Of a stretch of 64,000 nucleotides of DNA, positions 8,536 to 17,732 are shown piece after piece. Location of the stretch: contig CAZDEO010000001.1 of NCBI GenBank assembly GCA_964504445.1, forward strand, positions 124,001 through 188,000, read 5' to 3'. The position numbers and the translations under genes are program-made. Under the pieces are notes generated by a model. It made no database searches, was not told the origin of the DNA, and saw nothing but the letters and a program-made list of their open reading frames with translations. The stretch is from JACSRF01 sp964504445 (GTDB taxonomy: Bacteria; Chloroflexota; Anaerolineae; Promineifilales; Promineifilaceae). Positions within the stretch are counted from its first letter, which is position 1. Each line of letters starts with the position of its first letter.

Positions 8536-9105
8536 CTATCCAACTTCTTTATCAGCAATAATCCAGGCGGCGAAACGGCCGTCGGTCTCAATGCTCGTTT
8601 GCAAGCCATGGGCGGCTACCATGTCGCGGATGGCTTCGGGCGTATAGAATTTGCTACGCATGAGGGCCACCTTTTCAGCGATGGCGACCAGCTTGACGCT
8701 GAATCTGTGTAAATCTGGCTCTTCGATGACGAGACGGCCGCCCGGTTTCAGCACCCGCACCAACTCAGCAATAGCATGGCGCTGGCTGCCAAAATGGTGT
8801 AGGGCGTCTACGACCATGATGCGCTCGAAGCTGGCGTCGGGGAAGGGGAGGGTTTCGGCGTGGGCAACGGCCGTGCAGCAGCGCAGCTTCTCCCGCGCCT
8901 GGGCCAGCATTTTGGGGGATTCGTCACTAATCACTAATTGCCCTACAAACGGGGCCAACTGCCCCGACACCCGTCCCGTACCGCCGCCCGCGTCCAGCAA
9001 ATTACCGGCAAAGGGCAAATCCAACAATTCTTTCCAGCGCTCGCCATCCGGCGGCGGAATAAACCGTTCATAAAAAGGAGCAAGAATTCCAAAATGATCA
9101 AGCAT
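8536..9105 (-). CDS. class I SAM-dependent methyltransferase inside the hyp operon
   Basis: A 189-residue protein with the Rossmann-type SAM motifs 'LLDAGGGTGRVSGQLAP' (motif I), 'VISDESPKMLAQA', 'FERIMVVDALHHFG' (motif IV region) and 'VLKPGGRLVIEEPD'. It resembles UbiE/COQ5-type or small-molecule methyltransferases. It sits between hypD and hypE on the same strand with short gaps. That suggests co-transcription but does not show a role in hydrogenase maturation. Substrate unknown. Confidence 0.8.
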   Translation of the reverse strand: MLDHFGILAPFYERFIPPPDGERWKELLDLPFAGNLLDAGGGTGRVSGQLAPFVGQLVISDESPKMLAQAREKLRCCTAVAHAETLPFPDASFERIMVVDALHHFGSQRHAIAELVRVLKPGGRLVIEEPDLHRFSVKLVAIAEKVALMRSKFYTPEAIRDMVAAHGLQTSIETDGRFAAWIIADKEVG

Positions 9106-9111
9106 AGTAGT

Positions 9112-9176
9112 TTAGGAATTGTGAGCGCTGAATGGTGAATGAAGACGACCATTCCGCATTCATCATTCAATAGTCA
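9112..9176. repeat. palindromic word-repeat element
   Basis: Words of the type 'gaatggtgaatg' are followed by the inverted type 'cattcatcattca', so the segment can fold on itself. It occupies the whole gap between hypD and the methyltransferase gene. Confidence 0.65.
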
Positions 9177-10262
<1,086 letters not shown>

Positions 10263-10269
10263 AACTTGC

Positions 10270-10345
10270 TCTTAGGGTAACAAGTTACAAGTAGCAAGTT
10301 ACATAATCAATGCAACCTGTAATCTGCAACTTGTGTGACCTGTTC
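10270..10345. repeat. palindromic word-repeat element
   Basis: 'gtaacaagttacaagtagcaagttac' style words on the left are answered by 'gtaatctgcaacttgtg' style inverted words on the right. The element fills the hypC-hypD gap. Confidence 0.65.
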
Positions 10346-10349
10346 CCTC

Positions 10350-10622
10350 TTACCCGCTTACTGCCCTTTCACCCGGCTCGATGCCCAATTCTTCGTCAAT
10401 ATCGGCAATTTCGTTGAGCAGCTTGAGGGTGTCCATGGCCTCTTCTTCGCTGAGCTGGCTGATGGCGAAGCCGACGTGGATGACGGTGTAGTCACCAACC
10501 CGCACGTCGGGCACGTAGGCCAGGCACGCTTCGCGCCTCACGCCGCCAAAGTCTACTTTGCCCATTTTCAGGCCGCCTGCTTCATAAATTTCGACAATTT
10601 TTCCGGGTACACCTAAGCACAT
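10350..10622 (-). CDS. hypC: hydrogenase maturation chaperone HypC
   Basis: A 90-residue chaperone that carries the iron group between HypD and the hydrogenase large subunit. It starts with the diagnostic 'MCLGVPGKI', whose Cys2 is the essential ligand, and has 'VGDYTVIHVGFAISQLSEEEA' in the C-terminal half. The ATG at 10622 was chosen over longer openings because Cys2 must follow the initiator. A 'gaggag' ribosome site precedes it. It lies 34 bp after hypF. Confidence 0.96.
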   Translation of the reverse strand: MCLGVPGKIVEIYEAGGLKMGKVDFGGVRREACLAYVPDVRVGDYTVIHVGFAISQLSEEEAMDTLKLLNEIADIDEELGIEPGERAVSG

Positions 10623-10656
10623 AGTTTTCTCCTCATAACTCGTGGAAAACTTCCAG

Positions 10657-13128
10657 TTATTTGTTTGTGTTTGTGGCAACGGCCGCTTGCCCCAACGCCA
10701 ATCCGCCATCATTCGGGGGGACTTTGCTGTGCAGCAGCACGGTAAAGTTGTCTTGCTGCAAGAGCTGCACCGTTTTTTGCAGCAGGGTTACATTCTGCCA
10801 GACACCGCCGCTGAGGGCAACTTCGCTAAGCTGATAGCGGGCGCGCAAATCGGCGCACACCTGGCGCACCATGTGGGCGACGCCGTTGTGGAAGCGGGCG
10901 GCGATGATGGGGAGGGGGGTGTTTTGGCGCAGATCATCAAGCACGGCCGTGATCAACGGCGCGGGGTCAATGGAATTGTGAATTGTGAATTGTGAATGGT
11001 GAATTGTGAAGGGGTAAGCGCCGGTTTCGGCGGGGTCTACCAGGCTCTCTAGTTCGATGGCGGCCTGGGCTTCGTAGTTGACGGTGGCGCGGATGCCCAC
11101 CAGGGCGGCCACGGCATCGAATAAGCGGCCCATGCTGGAAGTGGGCGGAGCGTTGATGCCTTTTTCCATCTGCTGCCAGACAACCGGGGCGATGGACGAT
11201 TGGCGATTGGCGATTGACGATTGCCAGAGGAATCCGCAATCGTCAATCGTTAATCCACAATGCCTTAGCCAGGCCAGGGCCAGCCGCCACGGTTCGCGCA
11301 CGGCCGTATCTCCGCCAGGCAGGGGGGTGTAGACCAGGTGATACGGCCGTTGGTAGCCCGCATAATCCGCAATGAGAAACTCGCCGCCCCAAATGGCGCC
11401 ATCGTCGCCGTAGCCGGTGCCGTCAAAACTGACGCCGATAACGGGCCGGTCGCCGGGATGCCCGTTTTCGGCCATGACGGCGGCGATGTGGGCGTGGTGG
11501 TGCTGTACGGGAACGGCCGTAATCCCCTCCATCTCTGCCCGCTCCAGGGCATACCGCGAGGCCAGGTAGTTGGGGTGCATGTCGTAGGTAATCAGCTGCG
11601 GCGACACGCGGAACAACCGCTCAAAATGGGCGATTCCTTGCTCAAAGGATTGCAGCGTCTCGTAATTCTCCATGTCGCCGATGTGGTGGCTGAGGAAGGC
11701 GTAACGGCCGTTGGTGAGGCAAAAGGTATTCTTCAACTCCGCGCCGGTAGCCAGCGTCGGCGGCGTTTCCCAGGGCAGCTTCACCGGGAACGGGGCGTAG
11801 CCGCGGGAACGACGCATTGGCAATTGACGATTGACAATTGACGATTGACGATTGGCCCGGCTCTCGTCAATCGTCAATCGTAAATCGCAAATCCGCATGA
11901 CGGAGTCATCGCAGCGCGTGTGAATGTCGCGGTTGTGCAGCAAAAAGGCGTCAGCCAGATTAGCCAGCCGTGCGCGGGCATCGTCATTGGTGTAGGCAAT
12001 GGGTTCTTCGCTGAGGTTGCCGCTGGTCATGACGAGGGCAGTGGGGCAAGGGTTCAGGGGAGCAAGGGAGCCTTCTTCTCCTCTGCTCCTCCGCTCCTCT
12101 GCTCCTCTGCCAAATAGCAAATAATGTAGCGGCGTGTACGGCAGCATCACCCCCAAGGTATTTTGGCCGGGGGTGCAGGCAGGAGCGATGGGGGAGTCGG
12201 TGCGTTTGTGCAGGATGACGATGGGGCGGGCGCGGGAGAGCAGCAGGTCGCGCTCAGCCTCGTTGACAAAGCAGTGCTGCTCCACGGTTTCGATGTCCGG
12301 CATCATCAAGGCAAAGGGCTTATCGCGGCGCAGTTTGCGGGCGCGCAGGGTGGCAACGGCCGTTTCGTTCAGTGCATCACACGCCAGATGAAAGCCGCCC
12401 AGCCCCTTGATGGCCACGATTTTGCTCTCCGCTAGCAGACGACGCGTGTGTTGGATAGCGTTATCAGCGTAATCCTTAATCCGTAATCCGTAATCTGCAA
12501 CCGGTTCCCCATTCACGGCTTGCGGTTCACGGCTTACGGTTAACGATTTACGGATTTCCAGCCACACCCGCGGCCCACACGCCGGGCAGGCCACCGGCTG
12601 GGCGTGGAAGCGACGGTCGCGGGGGTCTTCATATTCGCGGCGGCAGTCGGGGCACATGGCAAAGGGGGCCATGGTCGTCAACGGCCGATCATACGGAATG
12701 TCTTGAATGATGGTGAAGCGCGGGCCGCAGTTGGTGCAGTTGATGAAAGGGTAAAGGTAGCGCCGGTCGTCCGGGTCAAAAAGCTCGCGCAAGCAATCGG
12801 CGCAGATGCTTACGTCGGGGGAGATGGGCTGAAAAGCGCCGCTAATGGCCGCGGAGTGGATGATTTCGAAGGCGGTGTAGCCATTGGCGGGGATGGCAAC
12901 GGCCGTAACCTCATCAATTTGGGCCAGCGGCGGCGCTTCGGCAGAAATGGCCTGCACAAAAGCGTCCAGGGCTTCCGCCGTGCCATCCACCGCAATATCC
13001 ACCCCCGCCGAGGTGTTGCGTACCCAACCCTTCAGGTTGTGCTGCTCCGCCAGGGCAAAGATAAAGGGGCGAAAACCCACCCCTTGCACAATGCCGTTCA
13101 CGTGAATCTGGCGGCCTTCCATGGGCAT
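10657..13128 (-). CDS. hypF: carbamoyltransferase HypF with repeat-derived insertions
   Basis: An 823-residue enzyme that makes the carbamoyl group for HypE from carbamoyl phosphate. Domains in order: acylphosphatase (about 5-90, 'GVGFRPFI'), two zinc-finger pairs (109-184, 'CADC...CTNC...CPDC...CPAC'), YrdC-like (about 225-420, 'IVAIKGLGGFHLACDA'), and Kae1-like (about 450-820, 'HHHAHIAAVMAE', 'SFDGTGYGDDGAIWGGEF'). Five stretches look foreign and are encoded by word-repeat DNA: about residues 195-222, 341-360, 414-436, 624-646 and 704-719. All keep the frame. The ATG lies 1 bp after the corA-like stop (13132-13130), implying tight coupling. Whether the enzyme remains active is not known. 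Confidence 0.94.
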   Translation of the reverse strand: MPMEGRQIHVNGIVQGVGFRPFIFALAEQHNLKGWVRNTSAGVDIAVDGTAEALDAFVQAISAEAPPLAQIDEVTAVAIPANGYTAFEIIHSAAISGAFQPISPDVSICADCLRELFDPDDRRYLYPFINCTNCGPRFTIIQDIPYDRPLTTMAPFAMCPDCRREYEDPRDRRFHAQPVACPACGPRVWLEIRKSLTVSREPQAVNGEPVADYGLRIKDYADNAIQHTRRLLAESKIVAIKGLGGFHLACDALNETAVATLRARKLRRDKPFALMMPDIETVEQHCFVNEAERDLLLSRARPIVILHKRTDSPIAPACTPGQNTLGVMLPYTPLHYLLFGRGAEERRSRGEEGSLAPLNPCPTALVMTSGNLSEEPIAYTNDDARARLANLADAFLLHNRDIHTRCDDSVMRICDLRLTIDESRANRQSSIVNRQLPMRRSRGYAPFPVKLPWETPPTLATGAELKNTFCLTNGRYAFLSHHIGDMENYETLQSFEQGIAHFERLFRVSPQLITYDMHPNYLASRYALERAEMEGITAVPVQHHHAHIAAVMAENGHPGDRPVIGVSFDGTGYGDDGAIWGGEFLIADYAGYQRPYHLVYTPLPGGDTAVREPWRLALAWLRHCGLTIDDCGFLWQSSIANRQSSIAPVVWQQMEKGINAPPTSSMGRLFDAVAALVGIRATVNYEAQAAIELESLVDPAETGAYPFTIHHSQFTIHNSIDPAPLITAVLDDLRQNTPLPIIAARFHNGVAHMVRQVCADLRARYQLSEVALSGGVWQNVTLLQKTVQLLQQDNFTVLLHSKVPPNDGGLALGQAAVATNTNK
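10974..11013. repeat. word repeat inside hypF (insert 5)
   Basis: Five words of type 'gaattgt' or 'gaatggt' in tandem encode 'FTIHHSQFTIHNS' in HypF (about residues 707-719), before the C-terminal 'DPAPLI'. Same word family as 3631-3668. Confidence 0.8.
11192..11266. repeat. palindromic repeat inside hypF (insert 4)
   Basis: Left arm is 'gacgattggcgattgg' style words; right arm is 'aatcgtcaatcgttaat' style words, inverted. It encodes 'CGLTIDDCGF' and 'SSIANRQSSIA' within the Kae1-like domain. Confidence 0.8.
11818..11893. repeat. palindromic repeat inside hypF (insert 3)
   Basis: Left arm words 'caattgacgattg', a short GC-rich centre, right arm 'tcaatcgtcaatcg'. It encodes 'CDLRLTIDESRANRQSSIV' between the YrdC-like and Kae1-like domains. 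Confidence 0.8.
12052..12117. repeat. purine/pyrimidine repeat inside hypF (insert 2)
   Basis: A purine arm ('ggggagcaagggag') is followed by pyrimidine words ('ctcctctgctcc') that partly complement it. It encodes 'GAEERRSRGEEGSLAP' in the YrdC-like domain. Confidence 0.75.
12472..12556. repeat. palindromic repeat inside hypF (insert 1)
   Basis: 'aatccgtaatccgtaatc' words, then 'ttcacggcttgcgg' words, then 'gatttacggatt', which is the inverse of the first words. It encodes 'SLTVSREPQAVNGEP' and 'ADYGLRIKDYADN' just after the second zinc-finger pair. Confidence 0.78.
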
Positions 13129-13129
13129 C

Positions 13130-14113
13130 TTACATCCACGCCCGCCGCCGCATCCACCAGAACATGCCCAATGGCAGCAAGAAGATGAGCAGCATCACGG
13201 CCGTAAACATCATTGCCCCTGTCCAGCCCGGAAAGGGGAAATATGGCTCAAAGAAGTTCATGCCAAAAAAGCCGGTAATGAAAGCCAGGGGCATAAACAG
13301 AGTGGTAATAACCGTCAGCGTTTTCATAATGTCGTTCATGCGATTATTCACCACCGAGAGGTAAATGTCCAGATTGCCCATGACGCGGTCGCGCAGGCTG
13401 TCGCTCATTTCGTGCAGGCTGATCATGTGGTCATACACATCACGGAAGTAGAGGCGATCTTTAGGACCAATCATGCTGTAGGTGTCGCGCGCCAGCTTGT
13501 TCACCACCTCGCGCTGTGGCCCCAACACGCGGCGCAGTTGGCGAGACATGCGCTTGAAGGCAAAAAACGTCTCTAACAGTTCGGTGGTGGGGTTATCCAT
13601 CATTTCTGCCTCCAGATGCCCCAGCACTTCTTCTACCTCGTCAAAGACAGCCACATAATTGTTTACCATCTCGTCCAAAATCTGGTAAAGCAGGTGATCA
13701 GCGCCGTGCTGTAACCGCCGCCGGTCTCGTTGGCAGACCTGCCACACCCGGTCAACGGCCGTTATCTCCTCAGCATGGTAAGTCACCAGGTAGTTTTCGC
13801 CTAAAAACACGTCCAGTTCCGGCAGCACCAGCCGCCGCGTTCTTGATTCGTAAGCGGCGTCTTGCAGCACCAGGTAAAGGTACGTTTCCCAATCATCCAG
13901 CTTTGGCATGTGCGTCTCATTTAGGGCATCATCCACAGCCAGCGGATGAAAATTAAAGGCCGTGGTCAAGATGGACTCTTGACCATTGTCAACGTCTGCT
14001 CCCGTCAAATCAACCCAAAGCAAACCCTGCTTGCTGGCCAAAGCCTGTGCGACCTCGGCAGGTGACAAATTTGCTTGCACCTGCCCTGATTCATCAACGA
14101 ACAATCCGCGCAT
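13130..14113 (-). CDS. CorA-family divalent cation transporter in the hyp operon
   Basis: A 327-residue inner-membrane protein. It has a long acidic/helical cytoplasmic domain and two C-terminal membrane helices. The first is followed by 'FFGMNFFEP', the GMN pore motif of the CorA Mg2+/Co2+/Ni2+ channel family; the end is positively charged ('WWMRRRAWM'). It sits 8 bp after hypB and 1 bp before hypF, so it must share their transcript. The context suggests nickel (or Mg2+) supply for hydrogenase maturation; this is inference, as CorA proteins cannot be assigned an ion from sequence alone. Confidence 0.9.
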   Translation of the reverse strand: MRGLFVDESGQVQANLSPAEVAQALASKQGLLWVDLTGADVDNGQESILTTAFNFHPLAVDDALNETHMPKLDDWETYLYLVLQDAAYESRTRRLVLPELDVFLGENYLVTYHAEEITAVDRVWQVCQRDRRRLQHGADHLLYQILDEMVNNYVAVFDEVEEVLGHLEAEMMDNPTTELLETFFAFKRMSRQLRRVLGPQREVVNKLARDTYSMIGPKDRLYFRDVYDHMISLHEMSDSLRDRVMGNLDIYLSVVNNRMNDIMKTLTVITTLFMPLAFITGFFGMNFFEPYFPFPGWTGAMMFTAVMLLIFLLPLGMFWWMRRRAWM

Positions 14114-14121
14114 ACGTCGTC

Positions 14122-14795
14122 CTAATCCTGCCCACTCTGAAAAGCGCGCACCCGGCTACGCAGCCAGCCAGCCCATGCGTCTACCCCTTCGCCCGTTTTG
14201 CAAGAAAGATCAAAGAAAACCACGTCGGGGTTGAGCATTTGCACGCCGCGCTTGAAATAATCCACGTCGAAATCAATGTAAGGCAGCAAATCAATTTTAT
14301 TGAGAATCAGGGCGTCAATACCGCGATAGATGTTGGGGTATTTATATGGCTTGTCGTCCCCTTCGGGCACGCTGGCAATGACCACGTTAAAGTGGGTGCC
14401 CAGGGCAAATGACGCCGGACAAATGAGGTTGCCCACATTTTCTACAATGAGCAGGTCCAGCCGCTCCAAGCTCATTTCCGGCAAGGCCTGGCGCAGCATG
14501 TTGGCATCCAGGTGACAGTTGCCGCCGGTGTTGATTTGCACGGCCGTCATACCGGCGGCAATCACCTTATCGGCGTCAATGGACACGGGGGCCGTATCGC
14601 CTTCCACGACCCCCAGCCGTAGGTCACCTTGCAGCGCGGCAATGGTGCGCAAAATAACGCTGGTTTTACCAGAGCCAGGGGAGGCCATGATGTTAATCCC
14701 CAGCACCCGCGCCCCATCCAGGCTGGCCTGGTTTTGCGCCGCCAAATCATCATTGGCGCTCATAATATCTTCAACCACGTGCACAATTTTGCTCA
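14122..14795 (-). CDS. hypB: hydrogenase nickel incorporation GTPase HypB
   Basis: A 224-residue SIMIBI-class GTPase that drives nickel insertion with HypA. Motifs are the P-loop 'ASPGSGKTS', 'VVEGDTAPVSIDADK', the metal site 'INTGGNCHLD' with Cys-His, 'DLLIVENVGNLICPA', and the guanine-specificity 'LNKIDLL'. The histidine-rich N-terminal nickel store of some HypBs is absent. The start was set at the ATG at 14795, preceded by 'gaggag'; a longer frame to 14850 runs into a repeat element and is unlikely. Confidence 0.96.
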
Positions 14796-14817
14796 TAATA
14801 CTCCTCGCTAACACCCA

Positions 14818-14880
14818 GCGGAGACAATGCGTGGAGACCGGCAACATCATCTCTCCAGTCTTCAGTCTCCAGTCTCTACC
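14818..14880. repeat. palindromic word repeat overlapping the hypA 3' end
   Basis: 'ggagac' words on the left, 'ctccagtcttcagtctccagtc' words on the right. The right part encodes the last residues (VETGD) and the stop codon of HypA. Same word family as the folB-folK hairpin. Confidence 0.75.
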
Positions 14881-15212
14881 TCAATGCTCTCTAATCGAAA
14901 TTCCTCGCCCTGAATGACCTGGACCCGCGCACTTTGGCAGGTTGGGCAGGCTTGCAGTTCCCTTTCCAGACCGTAATCTGTGCCGCACTCGCGGCACAGC
15001 ATGCGGGCGGGAATGCGTTCAAAGTGTAAAATCGCCCCTTCGCAGAGGGTGCCTTTGCTAATAATGTCCCAATAAAATTGGATGGAATCGTCTACAATGC
15101 TGGAAAGCTGCCCAATGACCAGATGCAGGTCGGTGACGCGGGTAGCGCCGGAGTGTACCGCATGGTCCGTAGCAATGCGCAGAATATTTTGGGTAATGGG
15201 AAGCTCGTGCAT
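14862..15212 (-). CDS. hypA: hydrogenase nickel chaperone HypA
   Basis: A 116-residue nickel/zinc metallochaperone, first gene of the hyp operon. It starts 'MHELPITQNIL', with nickel-binding His2 and Glu3, and has a zinc ribbon formed by 'CRECG' and 'CPTC'. The last five residues and the stop come from a repeat element. A candidate promoter lies about 45-70 bp upstream (15255-15283). Confidence 0.95.
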   Translation of the reverse strand: MHELPITQNILRIATDHAVHSGATRVTDLHLVIGQLSSIVDDSIQFYWDIISKGTLCEGAILHFERIPARMLCRECGTDYGLERELQACPTCQSARVQVIQGEEFRLESIEVETGD

Positions 15213-15224
15213 AGTCGGGTATTT

Positions 15225-15283
15225 AATAAGAAATACTTATTGATAATCGTGGCTATTATGACACGGCCGTTTCCCGGCCACAA
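15225..15283 (-). promoter_or_regulatory. candidate hypA promoter and dyad
   Basis: On the minus strand TTGTGG (15283-15278), a 17-bp spacer, then CATAAT (15260-15255) resembles a sigma-70 promoter. A dyad AATAAG-N5-CTTATT at 15225-15241 lies just downstream, between the presumed +1 and the ATG, and could be an operator. The spacer contains an ACGGCCGT motif. Prediction only. Confidence 0.45.
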
Positions 15284-15342
15284 CGCCATATGTCATGATT
15301 TTACCCGCCAACTGTCACTACCCCCAAAAGAAAAAACCCGCA
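15262..15342. repeat. 81-bp direct repeat, copy 1
   Basis: About 94 % identical (about 5 differences by eye) to 17611-17691. The two copies flank the serine protease gene. Each carries a promoter-like box and the T-run side of a terminator. Confidence 0.92.
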
Positions 15343-15364
15343 CAGAGGAAAAAAACCATGCGGG
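15325..15364 (-). terminator. intrinsic terminator of the protease gene
   Basis: Read on the minus strand: stem CCCGCA/TGCGGG (15364-15359 with 15342-15337), then TTTTTTCTTTT. It lies 74 bp after the protease stop. Confidence 0.75.
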
Positions 15365-15437
15365 CCTAAAAATCGTCATGGGAGATTCGACAAAATGCAC
15401 CAACCTCCCTCACGATACATTTCGGTTGGTTTTGTCA

Positions 15438-17471
15438 TTAGTCTGCTTGAAAAGTAGTCAACAGATACTCCAAAATAGGTTGAAATTCTTCATAAACGGG
15501 GTCGGGAACAATAAAGGAAACGATAATACCGACACCCTTCCTATCCAAGTAAGAAATTCGGTTTATTTGCAGAAAGTCTAAAATCATAAACCTAAACACA
15601 CTGATTGTCTTGCCTTCCATAGTGACAATTGGCGAAGTCGCAATATCTCCAGTCAAATTTGGGTTAGCCTCAAGGGCTTTTATCGTCAACGCATCATATT
15701 CTGATTGCGTAATATTAGGCATCAGTTTTGAAACCTCTTCATAAACGACAGCCAATATTGCTCCCGGTTGGCCAGCAAAGCACGCTACAGCAAAATCACA
15801 TATAGCCTCATACCCCGTCTCTGCTACCCATTCGGGACTCCAATCGGCAGGATATTGTATTGCAAATGCAACTTCCGAATTTTGATACAATGTCATTTCG
15901 CCCAGTTCAGTTGCAATCGGCGTGGGCGTAGGCTGAGGAGCTGAAGGGGTTGGATCCGCATCATCTGGTTCCTCAATCGTCAAAAGGTATGCACCGACAT
16001 TACCAAAGTAGGAGCTATCACGCACAATAATTGTGTATAAGGATTGATGGGGTGCAGCATACGTTAATTCCGCATTGAGACCAAACACCCCTCCCCCACT
16101 GTCATCATCAGAGATAATCGCCGAACTCTGCGCTCCGTCATAAGTTATTGATATATAAGGATCTGTTGCCAATGAATCCACGGAAATGTTGACCACTTCA
16201 CCTGATTGCAGCAACAACAAAAAGTAGTCTATATCACCAGGGTAGTCCAAATTCCCTACGTAGGTTTCACCTATTTTCACTAGCTTGCCATTATCCGGGT
16301 CCTCAAAGAGTCCTAGCTCATGACTACTGTACAGATTTTGGACACCCCCTATCGTACTCGTCCGAAATACAGTAAGAAAATGTGGTCCTGAAACTTCAAT
16401 ATCCGCCACTTCCGCCCGAGTTGTTTTACCGTCACCGTGCAATACAAAAAAACCACGGGGGTCAATGAAATTAAAACCACTTTTAGCCCCATCCAGAGTA
16501 ATTTCTACCTTATCCCCCACCGGTGCTTCAATGATATAAGTGGCTTCATCCCACTGACTTTGTAAACTAACTACGCGGTTTTTTTTGCTGCCTACCGGAT
16601 TTGCCGGTAACCGCTGCACGCCTAAACCATCAAGGGCCTCACCGGCAATTAAGCTTTGCACCCTGGGTATAATGTCTTTCGCTGAAGCAATAAGCCCAAA
16701 ATCAGCATCGCTAAAGCGTAAGCCGGAAATGCCGATGACATACCCTTGGTCTGAAACAAGAGCGCCCCCGCTTTGCCCTCCCGTAATTGCAGCATCAGTC
16801 TGAAAGTAGGTAATGTCTGCCTGTTCCCATTGACGAAGCCGCGAGATGAGACCACGGGTAATGCTTGGCTGTGGCAGTTTTTCTGTTTCCCCAGGGTAAC
16901 CGACCAGGAAAACATCACTGCCTATGACAGACTGCTCCCCATCAACCAGGGTTAAAGGGGGAAGATCCGTGTTAATTGGGCCGAGAATTGCCAAATCTGC
17001 CAGAAAGTCCCAATTTAGTACAGGAACGGCCGTTTCCTCTGTTCCATCAGGAAACACAATTCGGACTTCGTGGTACGGCCAAACCACATGTAGATTAGTA
17101 AGCACATAGCCATCTTCAAGCAAAATGCCACTGCCAGACCCAATAGGGGTGTCAATATAGGCCATGGAATTTGCTACTTGTGAAAACACCTCAGCAGCAG
17201 TCAGAGGTTGTGGTGTTGGAGTAATTGAGGGGGTAGGCGTAAGAGATGGAGTCGCTGTGGGTATCGCCGTTGCCGTAGAGCCGGGCGTTAGAATAGGAGT
17301 CTCGAGACCGATGCTCGCAGTTTCATCTACGTGTTGTTGCTGGTTACAGCCCAAAATGAACCACAAACTGCCGCAAAGCAAGCCTAAAATCAACCATTGA
17401 ATGGGCCAATTTTTAGCCCCGGCGCTCATGCTATCAGCCAAAGGGTTAAATTTCCAAGTACGACTGTTCAT
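15438..17471 (-). CDS. lipoprotein trypsin-like serine protease with PPC domain
   Basis: A 677-residue surface protein. An N-terminal hydrophobic segment (about 24-41) ends in lipobox 'FILGC', then a Thr/Pro-rich linker. The S1C-type protease domain (about 95-290) has the full triad: His in 'TNLHVV', Asp in 'LADLAILG', Ser in 'GGQSGGALVS'. After it come a pre-peptidase C-terminal-like beta domain ('GDIDYFLLLL'), another linker, and a C-terminal alpha/beta domain ('FAIQYPADWSPEW') like the PsbP/DUF1795 type. Base composition is more AT-rich than in the neighbours, and direct repeats flank the gene, so it may be inserted. The substrate is unknown. Confidence 0.87.
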   Translation of the reverse strand: MNSRTWKFNPLADSMSAGAKNWPIQWLILGLLCGSLWFILGCNQQQHVDETASIGLETPILTPGSTATAIPTATPSLTPTPSITPTPQPLTAAEVFSQVANSMAYIDTPIGSGSGILLEDGYVLTNLHVVWPYHEVRIVFPDGTEETAVPVLNWDFLADLAILGPINTDLPPLTLVDGEQSVIGSDVFLVGYPGETEKLPQPSITRGLISRLRQWEQADITYFQTDAAITGGQSGGALVSDQGYVIGISGLRFSDADFGLIASAKDIIPRVQSLIAGEALDGLGVQRLPANPVGSKKNRVVSLQSQWDEATYIIEAPVGDKVEITLDGAKSGFNFIDPRGFFVLHGDGKTTRAEVADIEVSGPHFLTVFRTSTIGGVQNLYSSHELGLFEDPDNGKLVKIGETYVGNLDYPGDIDYFLLLLQSGEVVNISVDSLATDPYISITYDGAQSSAIISDDDSGGGVFGLNAELTYAAPHQSLYTIIVRDSSYFGNVGAYLLTIEEPDDADPTPSAPQPTPTPIATELGEMTLYQNSEVAFAIQYPADWSPEWVAETGYEAICDFAVACFAGQPGAILAVVYEEVSKLMPNITQSEYDALTIKALEANPNLTGDIATSPIVTMEGKTISVFRFMILDFLQINRISYLDRKGVGIIVSFIVPDPVYEEFQPILEYLLTTFQAD

Positions 17472-17602
17472 ACATACCCCCTTATTATTTTTTGATTTCT
17501 AAAGCCTCGCAGATTTTGCCATTTACGCGACAAATGCAGTTCATCCCCCCGCGCCTTGTGATGATTATCTCTTTTAAATCACAATTTCTTGCGCCTTGTT
17601 TC

Positions 17603-17632
17603 ATTTTAGCTACGGTCGTTTCCCGGCCACAA
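17603..17632 (-). promoter_or_regulatory. candidate protease promoter (duplicate of the hypA promoter)
   Basis: TTGTGG (17632-17627) and TAAAAT (17608-17603) with an 18-bp spacer on the minus strand. The -35 and spacer lie in the repeat copy that matches the hypA promoter, but the -10 differs. Prediction only. Confidence 0.35.
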
Positions 17633-17691
17633 CGCCATATGTCATGATTTTACCCGCTAACTGTCACGTCCCCCAAAAGAAAAAACCCGCA
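17611..17691. repeat. 81-bp direct repeat, copy 2
   Basis: Partner of 15262-15342. Here the ACGGCCGT octamer reads ACGGTCGT, showing that the motif has mutated in, or been lost from, one copy. Confidence 0.92.
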
Positions 17692-17712
17692 GGTTGTGGT
17701 TTTCCTGCGGGT
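17675..17712 (-). terminator. intrinsic terminator after the NifX-like gene
   Basis: Minus strand: 9-bp stem ACCCGCAGG/CCTGCGGGT (17712-17704 with 17693-17685), then TTTTTCTTTT. It lies 20 bp after the NifX-like stop and closes the sugar ABC/ferredoxin unit. Confidence 0.82.
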
Positions 17713-17732
17713 TCGTTGGCTATAACCCTCCA

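Noticed and set aside
10974..12556. CRISPR-like array in hypF
   Set aside because: The repeats are 6-9 bp words without constant repeat length or unique spacers, and no cas gene is present.
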